Source: Rhizobium sp. Q54
GTDB taxonomy: Bacteria > Pseudomonadota > Alphaproteobacteria > Rhizobiales > Beijerinckiaceae
Direction of reading: 5' to 3'
Length of the DNA: 5,862 bases
NCBI GenBank assembly: GCA_945903655.1
Contig: CAMDOY010000253.1
Location: 1 to 5,862 of the forward strand
Part shown: positions 1 through 4,775 of the stretch, piece after piece
Layout of the letters: every line of letters starts with the position of its first letter
Numbering within the stretch: the stretch's first letter is position 1
The notes under the pieces: model-generated
The model's input: only the letters and a program-made list of their open reading frames with translations
Told to the model about the DNA's origin: nothing
Database searches by the model: none
Program-made: the position numbers and the translations under genes

Positions 1-248
1 GCGGAGGGTAGCAACCCAAGGACGCCAAGCCATGTCACGCTCTTACCGGACCCCGACTCGCCCACGATCCCCAGACTTTCGCCGGGCGCGATATTGAGGT
101 TGAGATTGTCGAGGGCACGCACCCAACCCTGCGGGCCCCGAAAGGACACAGAGAGGTTTTCGACGCTCAGAAGCGGCAAATGGCTTTCCTCGGGTACACG
201 AGGGGCAGTCCTTTCAAGGAACGATGTCGATGCATTGGAACAGGCCAT
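1..248 (-). CDS. ABC transporter ATP-binding protein, oligo/dipeptide type (3'-partial, runs off left edge)
   Basis: Reading the minus strand from the ATG at 246-248, the frame stays open to the window edge and gives about 82 residues. After a roughly 24-residue leader comes the usual ABC ATPase N-terminus: LLSVENLSVSF, then ALDNLNLNIAPGESLGIVGE and the Walker A motif GESGSGKS, followed by VTWLGVLGLLP. This pattern is typical of DppD/OppD-like ATPases, which power peptide, nickel or opine uptake at the inner membrane. The Q-loop, signature and Walker B motifs would lie outside the window. The start is uncertain: in-frame ATGs also occur at 285-287 and 297-299, and none has a strong Shine-Dalgarno, although the one at 287 has a weak GGA upstream. 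Nothing visible is broken in this copy, unlike the related fragment near 3345-3462. The substrate cannot be deduced. Confidence 0.8.
   Translation of the reverse strand, partial: MACSNASTSFLERTAPRVPEESHLPLLSVENLSVSFRGPQGWVRALDNLNLNIAPGESLGIVGESGSGKSVTWLGVLGLLPS
30..115. repeat. Left copy of a diverged direct repeat (ABC ATPase Walker A region)
   Basis: These 86 bases align without gaps to 3373-3458 with 69 identities by hand count (about 80%), in the same orientation. Similarity continues leftward to position 1 with a single-base gap in the other copy. Here the repeat lies inside an intact reading frame. Confidence 0.85.
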
Positions 249-361
249 GGGGCTTCGTAGATTTGTTGTATTACATAAATAAGACATCAAAGGATCCATG
301 AATACGCTGGGTCACTTGTGGCGTTCAATGAGCCCACGTTTCCCTCTAATGTCGCGACCGG

Positions 362-441
362 CCTCCACAGCCTGAACGTCACTGTCAAGAAAACATGGCG
401 CCGACCATCAAGGCGCGTTGGTTTTCGCAGTCCTCCACAGC
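362..441. repeat. 10-bp direct repeat CCTCCACAGC, two copies
   Basis: CCTCCACAGC occurs at 362-371 and again at 432-441, in direct orientation and 70 bp apart, upstream of btaA. Each copy is followed within about 10 bases by a TGTCA/TGACA word (CTGTCA at 382-387; TGACA at 452-456). It could be a duplicated regulatory half-site or chance. The observation is direct and the function is unknown. Confidence 0.4.
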
Positions 442-450
442 TGATCAGAA

Positions 451-468
451 GTGACACTTATCCGTCAT
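451..468 (+). promoter_or_regulatory. Candidate PhoB-binding site (Pho box) upstream of btaA
   Basis: The sequence reads GTGACAC-TTAT-CCGTCAT, two 7-bp blocks separated by 4 bp, which is the geometry of a Pho box. Against the canonical half-site CTGTCAT/C, the right block differs at one position and the left block at two. It ends 53 nt before the TTG start of btaA. PhoB control of btaA and plcP under phosphate limitation is established in Sinorhizobium meliloti; that this particular site works is inference. Confidence 0.5.
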
Positions 469-489
469 GAGACTCGTCTAGCGAGAGGT

Positions 490-495
490 TAGAAT
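490..495 (+). promoter_or_regulatory. Possible -10 element of the btaA promoter
   Basis: TAGAAT matches the TATAAT consensus at five of six positions and lies 26 nt upstream of the btaA start codon. No good -35 is visible at the right distance, which would fit an activator-dependent promoter. However, the hexamer begins 21 bp after the Pho-like box, about one helical turn further than the E. coli arrangement, so the pairing is tentative. Confidence 0.3.
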
Positions 496-507
496 CGAAG
501 GACGTTT

Positions 508-514
508 GAAGGAA
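508..514 (+). promoter_or_regulatory. Ribosome binding site that fixes the TTG start of btaA
   Basis: GAAGGAA sits 7 nt before the TTG at 522-524, an optimal spacing. There is a stop codon in frame at 507-509, so no upstream start is possible. This supports TTG as the genuine initiation codon. Confidence 0.7.
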
Positions 515-521
515 CGCCCCA

Positions 522-1769
522 TTGGACCCCATCGCCAGCCCCTACCGCGCCTCTCGCGAGCAACTTGCGGTCGCCGTTCACCACAACGAAGCGCTCAGCC
601 GCGAAGGCGCGCTTGAACGGCTGTTCACTTACCTCTTCAGCGGCCTCGTCTATCCCCAGATATGGGAAGATCCCATCGTCGATATGGACGCCCTGTGCAT
701 CAACCGGCGGGACCATGTGGTCGCCATCGCATCGGGCGGGTGCAATGTCGCGAGCTATCTTGTGGCGCAGCCGGCGCAGATCACCGCTGTCGATCTCAAC
801 GCCGCCCATATTGCGCTTAACAAAATGAAACTGGCGGCGATCCAGCATGCGCCGAACCACGGCGCGCTGCTGCGTTTCTTCGGCGACGCCGCCGACAAGC
901 GCAATATGGAGATCTATGCTCAGCATATCGCCCCCCATCTGGACGCCGCGAGCCGTGCTTATTGGGAAGGTCGTTCGCTATTGCGCGGCAAGCGCATCGC
1001 CCAGTTCGGCAGGGGTTTTTATCGTCACGGCCTGCTGGGAACCTTCATCGGCGCGGTGCATTTTCTGGCTCGCGCCCATGGTTATGACCTGCGCCGTATG
1101 CTAGAAGCGCGCACCATGGAAGAGCAGCGCGAGGCCTATGATCGCCACGTCGCGCCTTTGTTCGACAAGCCGCTCATCAAGTGGCTGGCTGGGCAACCCG
1201 CCTCCCTCTATGGCCTGGGCATTCCCCCCGCCCAATATCGAACCCTGGCCGGCGACCATGAAGAGGGCATGATCGGCGCACTCCGGGCGCGTGTAGAGAA
1301 ACTAGCCTACGGCTTCTCCCTCGCCGACAATTATTTCGCCTGGCAAGCCTTTGGACGGTGCTACTCCAAAAAACCGGAGGGGCCGCTACCCCCCTATCTT
1401 CAAGCTGCAAACTTCGAGGCCGTTCGCGCCAATGCAGGACGCGTTCAGGTTCTCCATGAATCCATGACCACGCATCTGGCCAGCCTGCCCGCAGCAAGTG
1501 CCGATTGCTTTGTGCTGCTGGACGCCCAGGACTGGATGAATGATGCAGACCTCAACGCGCTCTGGGCCCAGATCAGCCGCACCGCAAGGCCGGGCGCGCG
1601 TGTGACCTTCCGTACAGCCGCCGATGAACCCTTGCTGCCGGGTCGCCTTAACGCCGATATCCTTGATCTCTGGCGCAAGGACGAGGCGCGGTCCGCTGCC
1701 CTGCACGCGCGCGACCGCTCCGCCATCTACGGCGGCTTCCATCTCTACCATCTCAAAGGGGCTCTCTGA
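522..1769 (+). CDS. btaA: BtaA-like S-adenosylmethionine:diacylglycerol 3-amino-3-carboxypropyl transferase (DUF3419 family)
   Basis: This 415-residue protein matches the BtaA/DUF3419 family along its whole length, and the Rhodobacter enzyme is of similar size. BtaA transfers the 3-amino-3-carboxypropyl group of S-adenosylmethionine to diacylglycerol, giving diacylglycerylhomoserine, the first step to the betaine lipid DGTS. Recognisable parts are the N-terminal YPQIWEDPIVDMDAL (residues 44-58), the Rossmann-like SAM-binding stretch with ASGGCN (70-75) and TAVDLN (88-93), the region LYGLGIPPAQY (229-239), NYFAWQAFGR (270-279), LLDAQDWM (332-339) and the C-terminal RSAIYGGFHLYHL (399-411). No signal peptide or membrane span is evident, so it is probably cytosolic or peripheral to the membrane. 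Translation starts at TTG with a well-placed GAAGGAA. The stop codon shares one base with the btaB start, so the two genes are very likely translated together. A candidate Pho box lies upstream. The family assignment rests on motif recall, not on a search. Confidence 0.92.
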   Translation: MDPIASPYRASREQLAVAVHHNEALSREGALERLFTYLFSGLVYPQIWEDPIVDMDALCINRRDHVVAIASGGCNVASYLVAQPAQITAVDLNAAHIALNKMKLAAIQHAPNHGALLRFFGDAADKRNMEIYAQHIAPHLDAASRAYWEGRSLLRGKRIAQFGRGFYRHGLLGTFIGAVHFLARAHGYDLRRMLEARTMEEQREAYDRHVAPLFDKPLIKWLAGQPASLYGLGIPPAQYRTLAGDHEEGMIGALRARVEKLAYGFSLADNYFAWQAFGRCYSKKPEGPLPPYLQAANFEAVRANAGRVQVLHESMTTHLASLPAASADCFVLLDAQDWMNDADLNALWAQISRTARPGARVTFRTAADEPLLPGRLNADILDLWRKDEARSAALHARDRSAIYGGFHLYHLKGAL

Positions 1770-2416
1770 TGACCCAAGCCGCCCTTCGCATGGATCGCAT
1801 GTATGGATGGCAGGCCGGCATCTATGACATTACCCGTCGGCCCTATCTGCTGGGGCGCGATCAACTAATCGAATCGCTGGCGCCCCCAAATGGGAGCCGC
1901 GTGCTGGAAATAGGATGCGGCACAGGACGCAATCTTGTCCACGCAGCACGGCGTTGGCCGAAAGCACACTTCTACGGTTTCGATGTGTCTGCGGTCATGC
2001 TGACCAAAGCGCGTAAATCCATAGCCAAAGCGGATCTGGAGGATTCCATCCGTGTGACGCAAGCCGACGCGGTCAACTTTCCGACCATGCTTTTCGGCGA
2101 AGGGGCATTCCAGCAGATCTATTTCTCCTACACCTTGTCCATGATCCCAGACTGGACCGCAGCGCTTGAACGCGCGGCTGCGGCGATTCCGCCGGGCGGC
2201 AGACTCTTGATCGCCGAATTCGGCGACCAGCGTGATTTGCCCGCATGGTTCAGGTTGCTGCTTCGTCGCTGGCTGGCGATGTTTGATGTTACGCCGCGCG
2301 GCGACCTTGAAGAGGTCATGCGCTCACTGGCTCGCAAACGCGGACTTCACTGTGATTTCCATCGTCTTTACCGCGGCTACGCTTTCATCGCCGCGCTGCG
2401 CCGACCGAAGGATTGA
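1769..2416 (+). CDS. btaB: BtaB-like diacylglycerylhomoserine N-methyltransferase
   Basis: This is a 215-residue class I SAM-dependent methyltransferase. Motif I is VLEIGCGTGRN (residues 45-55), the acidic ribose-binding position is in YGFD (69-72), an acidic QAD follows at 98-100, and the active-site strand region reads SYTLSMIPDW (120-129). The N-terminal MDRMY...IYDITRRPYLLGRD and the C-terminal LYRGYAF are typical of BtaB, which methylates diacylglycerylhomoserine three times to give DGTS. Length fits the roughly 210-residue Rhodobacter BtaB. The start overlaps the btaA stop by one base (TGATG) and has AAAGGGG seven bases upstream, inside btaA. An internal ATG at 1790 (Met8) is a plausible alternative, since many homologues begin at MDRMY. 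On its own the domain could be any small-molecule methyltransferase; the adjacent btaA makes the assignment firm. Confidence 0.92.
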   Translation: MTQAALRMDRMYGWQAGIYDITRRPYLLGRDQLIESLAPPNGSRVLEIGCGTGRNLVHAARRWPKAHFYGFDVSAVMLTKARKSIAKADLEDSIRVTQADAVNFPTMLFGEGAFQQIYFSYTLSMIPDWTAALERAAAAIPPGGRLLIAEFGDQRDLPAWFRLLLRRWLAMFDVTPRGDLEEVMRSLARKRGLHCDFHRLYRGYAFIAALRRPKD

Positions 2417-2491
2417 TCACGCCGTTTCATGCGCGACTTTTGGCCGCGCGCGGACTGTTAAAATTAATTTTATAAGAAAGGAAAAGGCGTC
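2417..2491 (+). other. btaB-plcP intergenic gap with AT-rich block
   Basis: This 75-nt gap contains a markedly AT-rich run (about 2458-2476, TTAAAATTAATTTTATAAG), followed by the purine-rich plcP ribosome binding site GAAAGGAAAAGG, which ends a few bases before the ATG at 2492. The AT block could provide an internal promoter or an RNase E cleavage site. I see no credible -35 or terminator hairpin, so co-transcription with btaAB is the simplest reading. Confidence 0.35.
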
Positions 2492-3307
2492 ATGGATGGC
2501 GGTGACATCAGCAAGATCTCCAGATCAGTCCGCACCCTTTTCCTGTCCGATCTCCATCTTGGAACACGCGGTTGCCAGGCGGATGCGCTGCTCGACTTCC
2601 TCAGGGTGCATGAAGCCGAGGAAATCTATCTGGTGGGCGATATCGTGGATGGCTGGCGTCTGCGCCAGGCCTGGCACTGGCCACAGACGCATAACGACGT
2701 TGTGCAAAAACTCCTGCGCAAGGTGCGTAAGGGGACCCGAGTGGTCTATATTCCCGGCAACCATGATGAATTCCTGCGCGACTACGCCGGCTCGACCTTC
2801 GGCGGTGTGGAGATCCAGGAAGAGGCCATCCACATTTGCGCGGACGGGCGCAAGATGCTGCTGCTGCATGGCGACAAGTTCGATACGGTCGTACGCAATG
2901 TGCGCTGGCTCGCGCTTTTAGGCGATCACGCCTATGACTTCGCGATCTGGCTCAATGGCCATATCGCGCGCTTTCGCCGCGTCATGGGACTTCCTTATTG
3001 GTCCTTCTCGCAGTGGAGCAAGGATAAGGTGAAGAGCGCCGTCAGTTTCGTCACCGCCTTTGAAGAGGCGGTCGTACATGATGCACGCAAACAGGGCGCC
3101 GATATCGTGGTTTGCGGCCATATTCACAAGGCGGTCATCCGACAGTTCGACGACATCACCTACATTAACACCGGAGATTGGGTGGAGTCTTGCACGGCGG
3201 TTCTGGAACATTTTGATGGACGTCTTGAAATTTGCCGCTGGCACAACACACGCGATCAGCTCCTCACGCAGGCGACAAGCCCCGGCAAGGAAGCGATCGC
3301 CGCCTGA
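2492..3307 (+). CDS. plcP: PlcP-like metallophosphoesterase (phospholipase C of membrane lipid remodelling); often annotated UDP-2,3-diacylglucosamine diphosphatase
   Basis: This 271-residue calcineurin-type phosphoesterase has all its metal-binding motifs: SDLHLG (D20, H22), GDIVDGW (D50), GNHDE (N90, H91), LLHGD (H126) and CGHIH (H210, H212). Family-specific stretches are HNDVVQKLLRK (67-77), GLPYWSFSQW (166-175) and NTGDWVESCTAV (226-237). In Sinorhizobium meliloti, PlcP cleaves phosphatidylcholine and related phospholipids to diacylglycerol and a phospho-headgroup under phosphate starvation, and the diacylglycerol feeds DGTS synthesis. Position directly behind btaAB supports that role over LpxH, the lipid A enzyme to which automatic annotation usually assigns such sequences. 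No signal peptide is seen; the protein probably acts on the inner face of the cytoplasmic membrane. The start has a strong GAAAGGAAAAGG. No terminator hairpin is obvious after the stop. The phospholipase activity itself is inferred. Confidence 0.85.
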   Translation: MDGGDISKISRSVRTLFLSDLHLGTRGCQADALLDFLRVHEAEEIYLVGDIVDGWRLRQAWHWPQTHNDVVQKLLRKVRKGTRVVYIPGNHDEFLRDYAGSTFGGVEIQEEAIHICADGRKMLLLHGDKFDTVVRNVRWLALLGDHAYDFAIWLNGHIARFRRVMGLPYWSFSQWSKDKVKSAVSFVTAFEEAVVHDARKQGADIVVCGHIHKAVIRQFDDITYINTGDWVESCTAVLEHFDGRLEICRWHNTRDQLLTQATSPGKEAIAA

Positions 3308-3344
3308 TCAGGAAATGGTGCCATGAGAAATGCTGAAGGCTCTT

Positions 3345-3462
3345 GCGGACGATAGCTATCCGAGGACCCAAGCCATGTCACGCTTTTACCGGCGCCACGC
3401 TCCCCTACAATCCCAAGACTTTTTCCGGGCGCAATGTCGAAGTTGAAATTGTCGAGGGTGAG
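3345..3462 (-). pseudogene. Remnant of ABC transporter ATP-binding gene (Walker A segment only)
   Basis: Read on the minus strand, this gives LDNFNFDIAPGKSLGIVGE, then the Walker A motif GERGAGKS and VTWLG, closely paralleling LDNLNLNIAPGESLGIVGE / GESGSGKS / VTWLG in the gene at the left edge. Alignment to that copy shows a one-base deletion near 3367-3369, just after VTWLG, which shifts the frame. Restoring the frame gives VLG followed at once by TAG, where the intact copy has TTG (Leu). The N-terminal LLSVENL part of the ATPase is absent, replaced by amine-oxidase-like sequence, and nothing downstream of Walker A is recognisable. It therefore cannot encode a working ATPase. The whole remnant lies inside a 223-codon minus-strand frame (3256-3927) that automatic annotation could mistake for one protein. 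Confidence 0.8.
3373..3458. repeat. Right copy of the diverged direct repeat (ABC ATPase Walker A region)
   Basis: This is the partner of 30-115. Homology extends on to about 3345 and stops abruptly near 3458-3463, where sequence related to an amine oxidase begins. The two copies bracket the btaA-btaB-plcP operon. Confidence 0.85.
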
Positions 3463-3850
3463 GCCGGGGCTGACTCTCGCTAGTTCCGCTACCGCCAGGA
3501 ATACTCGGTCGTCCAAGAACGGTTTACGCAGAAGAGACGGTGCGAGTTGAGGGTGTTGTGGCGGTTCAGTTATATCAGCCGGCGCGCAGACGAACGGATT
3601 TTCAGCCCAGTCCTCGATGTGAAAGTAATCTGGTGTGCGCGCCTCTTCGCCAAAGGATCGAACAAGTTGCGTTATGATCGCGCTCTGTAATGTGTCTGCA
3701 TTGATGTGCCGGACTTGACTAGGCCAACCGATGAATCCGAAGAGCCCGGTGGGCTTTCCCAGCTCCCCACTATGATCATGCGCCTCGACGATAGGGCCTA
3801 CCCTCCCCGGTTTCCCGTCCGTCCAATTTGTCGTGCCGACACGACAGTGG
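3463..3850 (-). pseudogene. Remnant of flavin-containing amine oxidase (C-terminal half only)
   Basis: The minus-strand frame reads GRVGPIVEAHDHSG, GLFGFIGWPSQVR, LVRSFGEEARTPDYFHIEDW, ENPFVCAPADI and SLLRKPFLDDRVFLA. This order matches the C-terminal substrate-domain region of bacterial flavin monoamine oxidases (family patterns such as GPxxExHD, ALFGFxG, QLxRLFGxEA, DWxxxPF and LFAGTE). The N-terminal FAD-binding half is missing. The usual GTE of the FAGTE motif reads VAE, and the final flavin-contacting segment is replaced by an ABC ATPase fragment. Upstream of about 3850 the frame continues to an ATG at 3925-3927, but that part looks unrelated. The identification is from motif recall and the exact limits are approximate. 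A decayed fragment is far more likely than a functional protein. Confidence 0.65.
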
Positions 3851-3865
3851 ACCCTTTCCGGCAGG

Positions 3866-3886
3866 CTATACAACAAACTATACAAC
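3866..3886. repeat. Short tandem repeat CTATACAAC-AAA-CTATACAAC
   Basis: The 9-mer CTATACAAC is repeated at 3866-3874 and 3878-3886, separated by AAA. It lies close to where the amine oxidase similarity fades out and the sequence turns AT-rich. It may be a replication-slippage scar or a protein-binding site. No function can be assigned. Confidence 0.4.
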
Positions 3887-4103
3887 TGTGCGCGATTGAG
3901 CCCGTGAATTATTATAACATATAGCATTCGTAATTATTTGTTCTCGACGTTGATTAGCTCGCTTTATCTTTTTAGTTCCGGGTCATTCCGCCAAATCCTC
4001 ACCATAAATTCTACAAACGCTTACTGTGCTTGAAAATATTTATAGCGATATCCCCGATCAGACTGGACTTCGCCCCCACACAGAGCAATGGTTTCTTCAA
4101 CAA

Positions 4104-4122
4104 AGGGCGTTTGGTGCGCCCT
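4104..4122. repeat. Inverted repeat AGGGCG-N7-CGCCCT
   Basis: This is a perfect 6-bp inverted repeat with a 7-base loop, 80 bp before the DUF3489 start. There is no T-run behind it (CTCCTACC follows), so an intrinsic terminator is unlikely. It could be an operator or part of a structured leader. Confidence 0.4.
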
Positions 4123-4127
4123 CTCCT

Positions 4128-4157
4128 ACCCCGCCGGCGACAAGGCCACTGCGGGGT
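4128..4157. repeat. Inverted repeat ACCCCGC-N16-GCGGGGT
   Basis: This is a perfect 7-bp GC-rich inverted repeat with a 16-base loop, directly after the previous inverted repeat. Two weak, mutually exclusive 4-bp stems follow (GCTG 4161-4164, CAGC 4169-4172, GCTG 4177-4180), ending 10 nt before the Shine-Dalgarno. Together they suggest a structured 5' leader, though this is inference. Confidence 0.4.
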
Positions 4158-4190
4158 TGTGCTGGTGGCAGCGCGTGCTGTCGAAAGCAT

Positions 4191-4198
4191 AGGGGAAG
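4191..4198 (+). promoter_or_regulatory. Ribosome binding site choosing between two adjacent ATGs
   Basis: AGGGGAAG precedes ATGATG. The AGGGG core ends 3 nt before the ATG at 4199 but 6 nt before the ATG at 4202. Normal spacing therefore favours 4202 as the start of the DUF3489 gene. Confidence 0.55.
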
Positions 4199-4201
4199 AT
4201 G

Positions 4202-4771
4202 ATGACAAAACTAACCAATATCCAACTGAAGATCCTTTCGCAGGCCGCACAGCACAAGAACGGCGTGGCATTTGTTCCCGAAAAGATGGGGACGACCGCT
4301 TTAAAGAAACTCTCTGAGGCTCTGGTCGAACGAAAATTGATGCGAGAAGTTCTCGCAAAGCCCGGCATGCCGACATGGCGGAAGGGGGAGGATGGAAGGG
4401 CGATGAGCCTTGTTATCCTTAGGGCTGGCAGAGACCTGATTTTGGAGCATGGTGAATTTCCTCCTTCTGACAAACGCATTTTTTCGATCAAAGGGTCAGA
4501 GGTCGAACCGAACTGCGATTTAACGTCAACTACGTCTCTTGCCCAACCACGCGCAGGATCAAAACTGGCCCTCGTGATCGCCATGTTGTCGAACGAGGCT
4601 GGTGCATCGCTTAAAGCCTTGGCCGAGATGGCGGGATGGCTGCCGCATACGACACGGGCGACACTTACCGGGCTCCGTAAGCGTAGCTTTTTGATTGAGC
4701 GGGTTAAGGATAACGACCTGGGAACCATCTACCGGATCGCCGGTGGGTCGAAGACGCCTGTACCGGCCTGA
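4202..4771 (+). CDS. DUF3489 domain-containing protein (putative winged-helix DNA-binding protein)
   Basis: This protein has 189 residues from the second of two tandem ATGs, or 190 from the first at 4199; ribosome binding site spacing favours the second. Two parts can be seen. The N-terminal part (to about residue 80), starting TKLTNIQLKILSQAAQ, looks like a small helix-turn-helix unit, with a linker following to about 115. The C-terminal part (about 117-181) has the DUF3489 pattern SKLALVIAMLSNEAGASLKA, then LAEMAGWLPHTTRATLTGLR and IYRI, which resembles a winged helix. DUF3489 has no established biochemical role to my knowledge; such genes recur next to DUF2924 and serine recombinase genes in alphaproteobacterial islands. 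The next gene begins four bases after this stop, so this is the first gene of a tight operon. A regulatory or recombination-accessory DNA-binding role is inference. Confidence 0.8.
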   Translation: MTKLTNIQLKILSQAAQHKNGVAFVPEKMGTTALKKLSEALVERKLMREVLAKPGMPTWRKGEDGRAMSLVILRAGRDLILEHGEFPPSDKRIFSIKGSEVEPNCDLTSTTSLAQPRAGSKLALVIAMLSNEAGASLKALAEMAGWLPHTTRATLTGLRKRSFLIERVKDNDLGTIYRIAGGSKTPVPA

Positions 4772-4775
4772 CCCG

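Larger units (their letters stand above)
249..521. other. Divergent intergenic region between ABC ATPase and btaA
   Basis: I see no convincing gene in these 273 bases. The stretch next to the ABC gene (about 255-290) is AT-rich. The part next to btaA holds a Pho-box-like 7-4-7 element, a TAGAAT hexamer, a 10-bp direct repeat (CCTCCACAGC at 362-371 and 432-441) and the btaA ribosome binding site. Any promoter for the minus-strand ABC gene would also have to lie here, but I cannot pick one out. Confidence 0.6.
3851..4198. other. Non-coding stretch between gene debris and the recombinase operon
   Basis: I recognise no gene in these roughly 350 bases. The left part (about 3900-4050) is much richer in A and T than the flanking genes and contains runs such as TTATTATAACATATAG. 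Minus-strand translation there gives only short fragments broken by stops (for example a 17-codon piece ending in RIWRNDPELKR), which I cannot place. The right part (about 4060-4198) returns to high GC and contains two inverted repeats and the ribosome binding site of the next gene. A promoter for the downstream operon is expected here, but no hexamer pair is convincing. No tRNA gene or clear attachment site was found. Confidence 0.5.

Noticed and set aside
489..938. 149-codon minus-strand frame over the btaA start
   Set aside because: It is a shadow of btaA, with no motifs, no ribosome binding site and complete overlap with a strongly supported gene.
2232..2921. 229-codon plus-strand frame spanning the end of btaB and most of plcP
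   Set aside because: It overlaps two well-supported genes in another frame and has cysteine/arginine-rich composition without any domain.
2492..3307. Assignment of the third lipid gene as LpxH (lipid A biosynthesis)
   Set aside because: The motifs are shared within the superfamily, but the specific stretches (HNDVVQKLLRK, GLPYWSFSQW, GDWVESCTA) and the position behind btaAB fit PlcP better.
3293..3310. Palindromes GCGATCGC and TGATCA at the end of plcP, considered as a terminator
   Set aside because: They are short self-complementary words without a loop or a T-run, so not a rho-independent terminator.
3706..3924. 72-codon plus-strand frame opposite the amine oxidase remnant
   Set aside because: The opposite strand carries recognisable amine oxidase motifs, while this frame has none.
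4030..4317. 95-codon plus-strand frame crossing the DUF3489 start
   Set aside because: It overlaps the start of the real gene in another frame, has no ribosome binding site and no recognisable domain. A short leader peptide cannot be excluded but has no support.
4126..4728. 200-codon minus-strand frame opposite the DUF3489 gene
   Set aside because: It has no recognisable domain and is rich in Ser, Arg and Ala as expected of an antisense shadow. The plus-strand gene has family motifs and a good ribosome binding site.
4695..4775. Upstream ATG extension of the DUF2924 gene
   Set aside because: It would overlap the DUF3489 coding end by 77 bases. The ATG at 4776 gives the usual family N-terminus and the common short gap between these genes.
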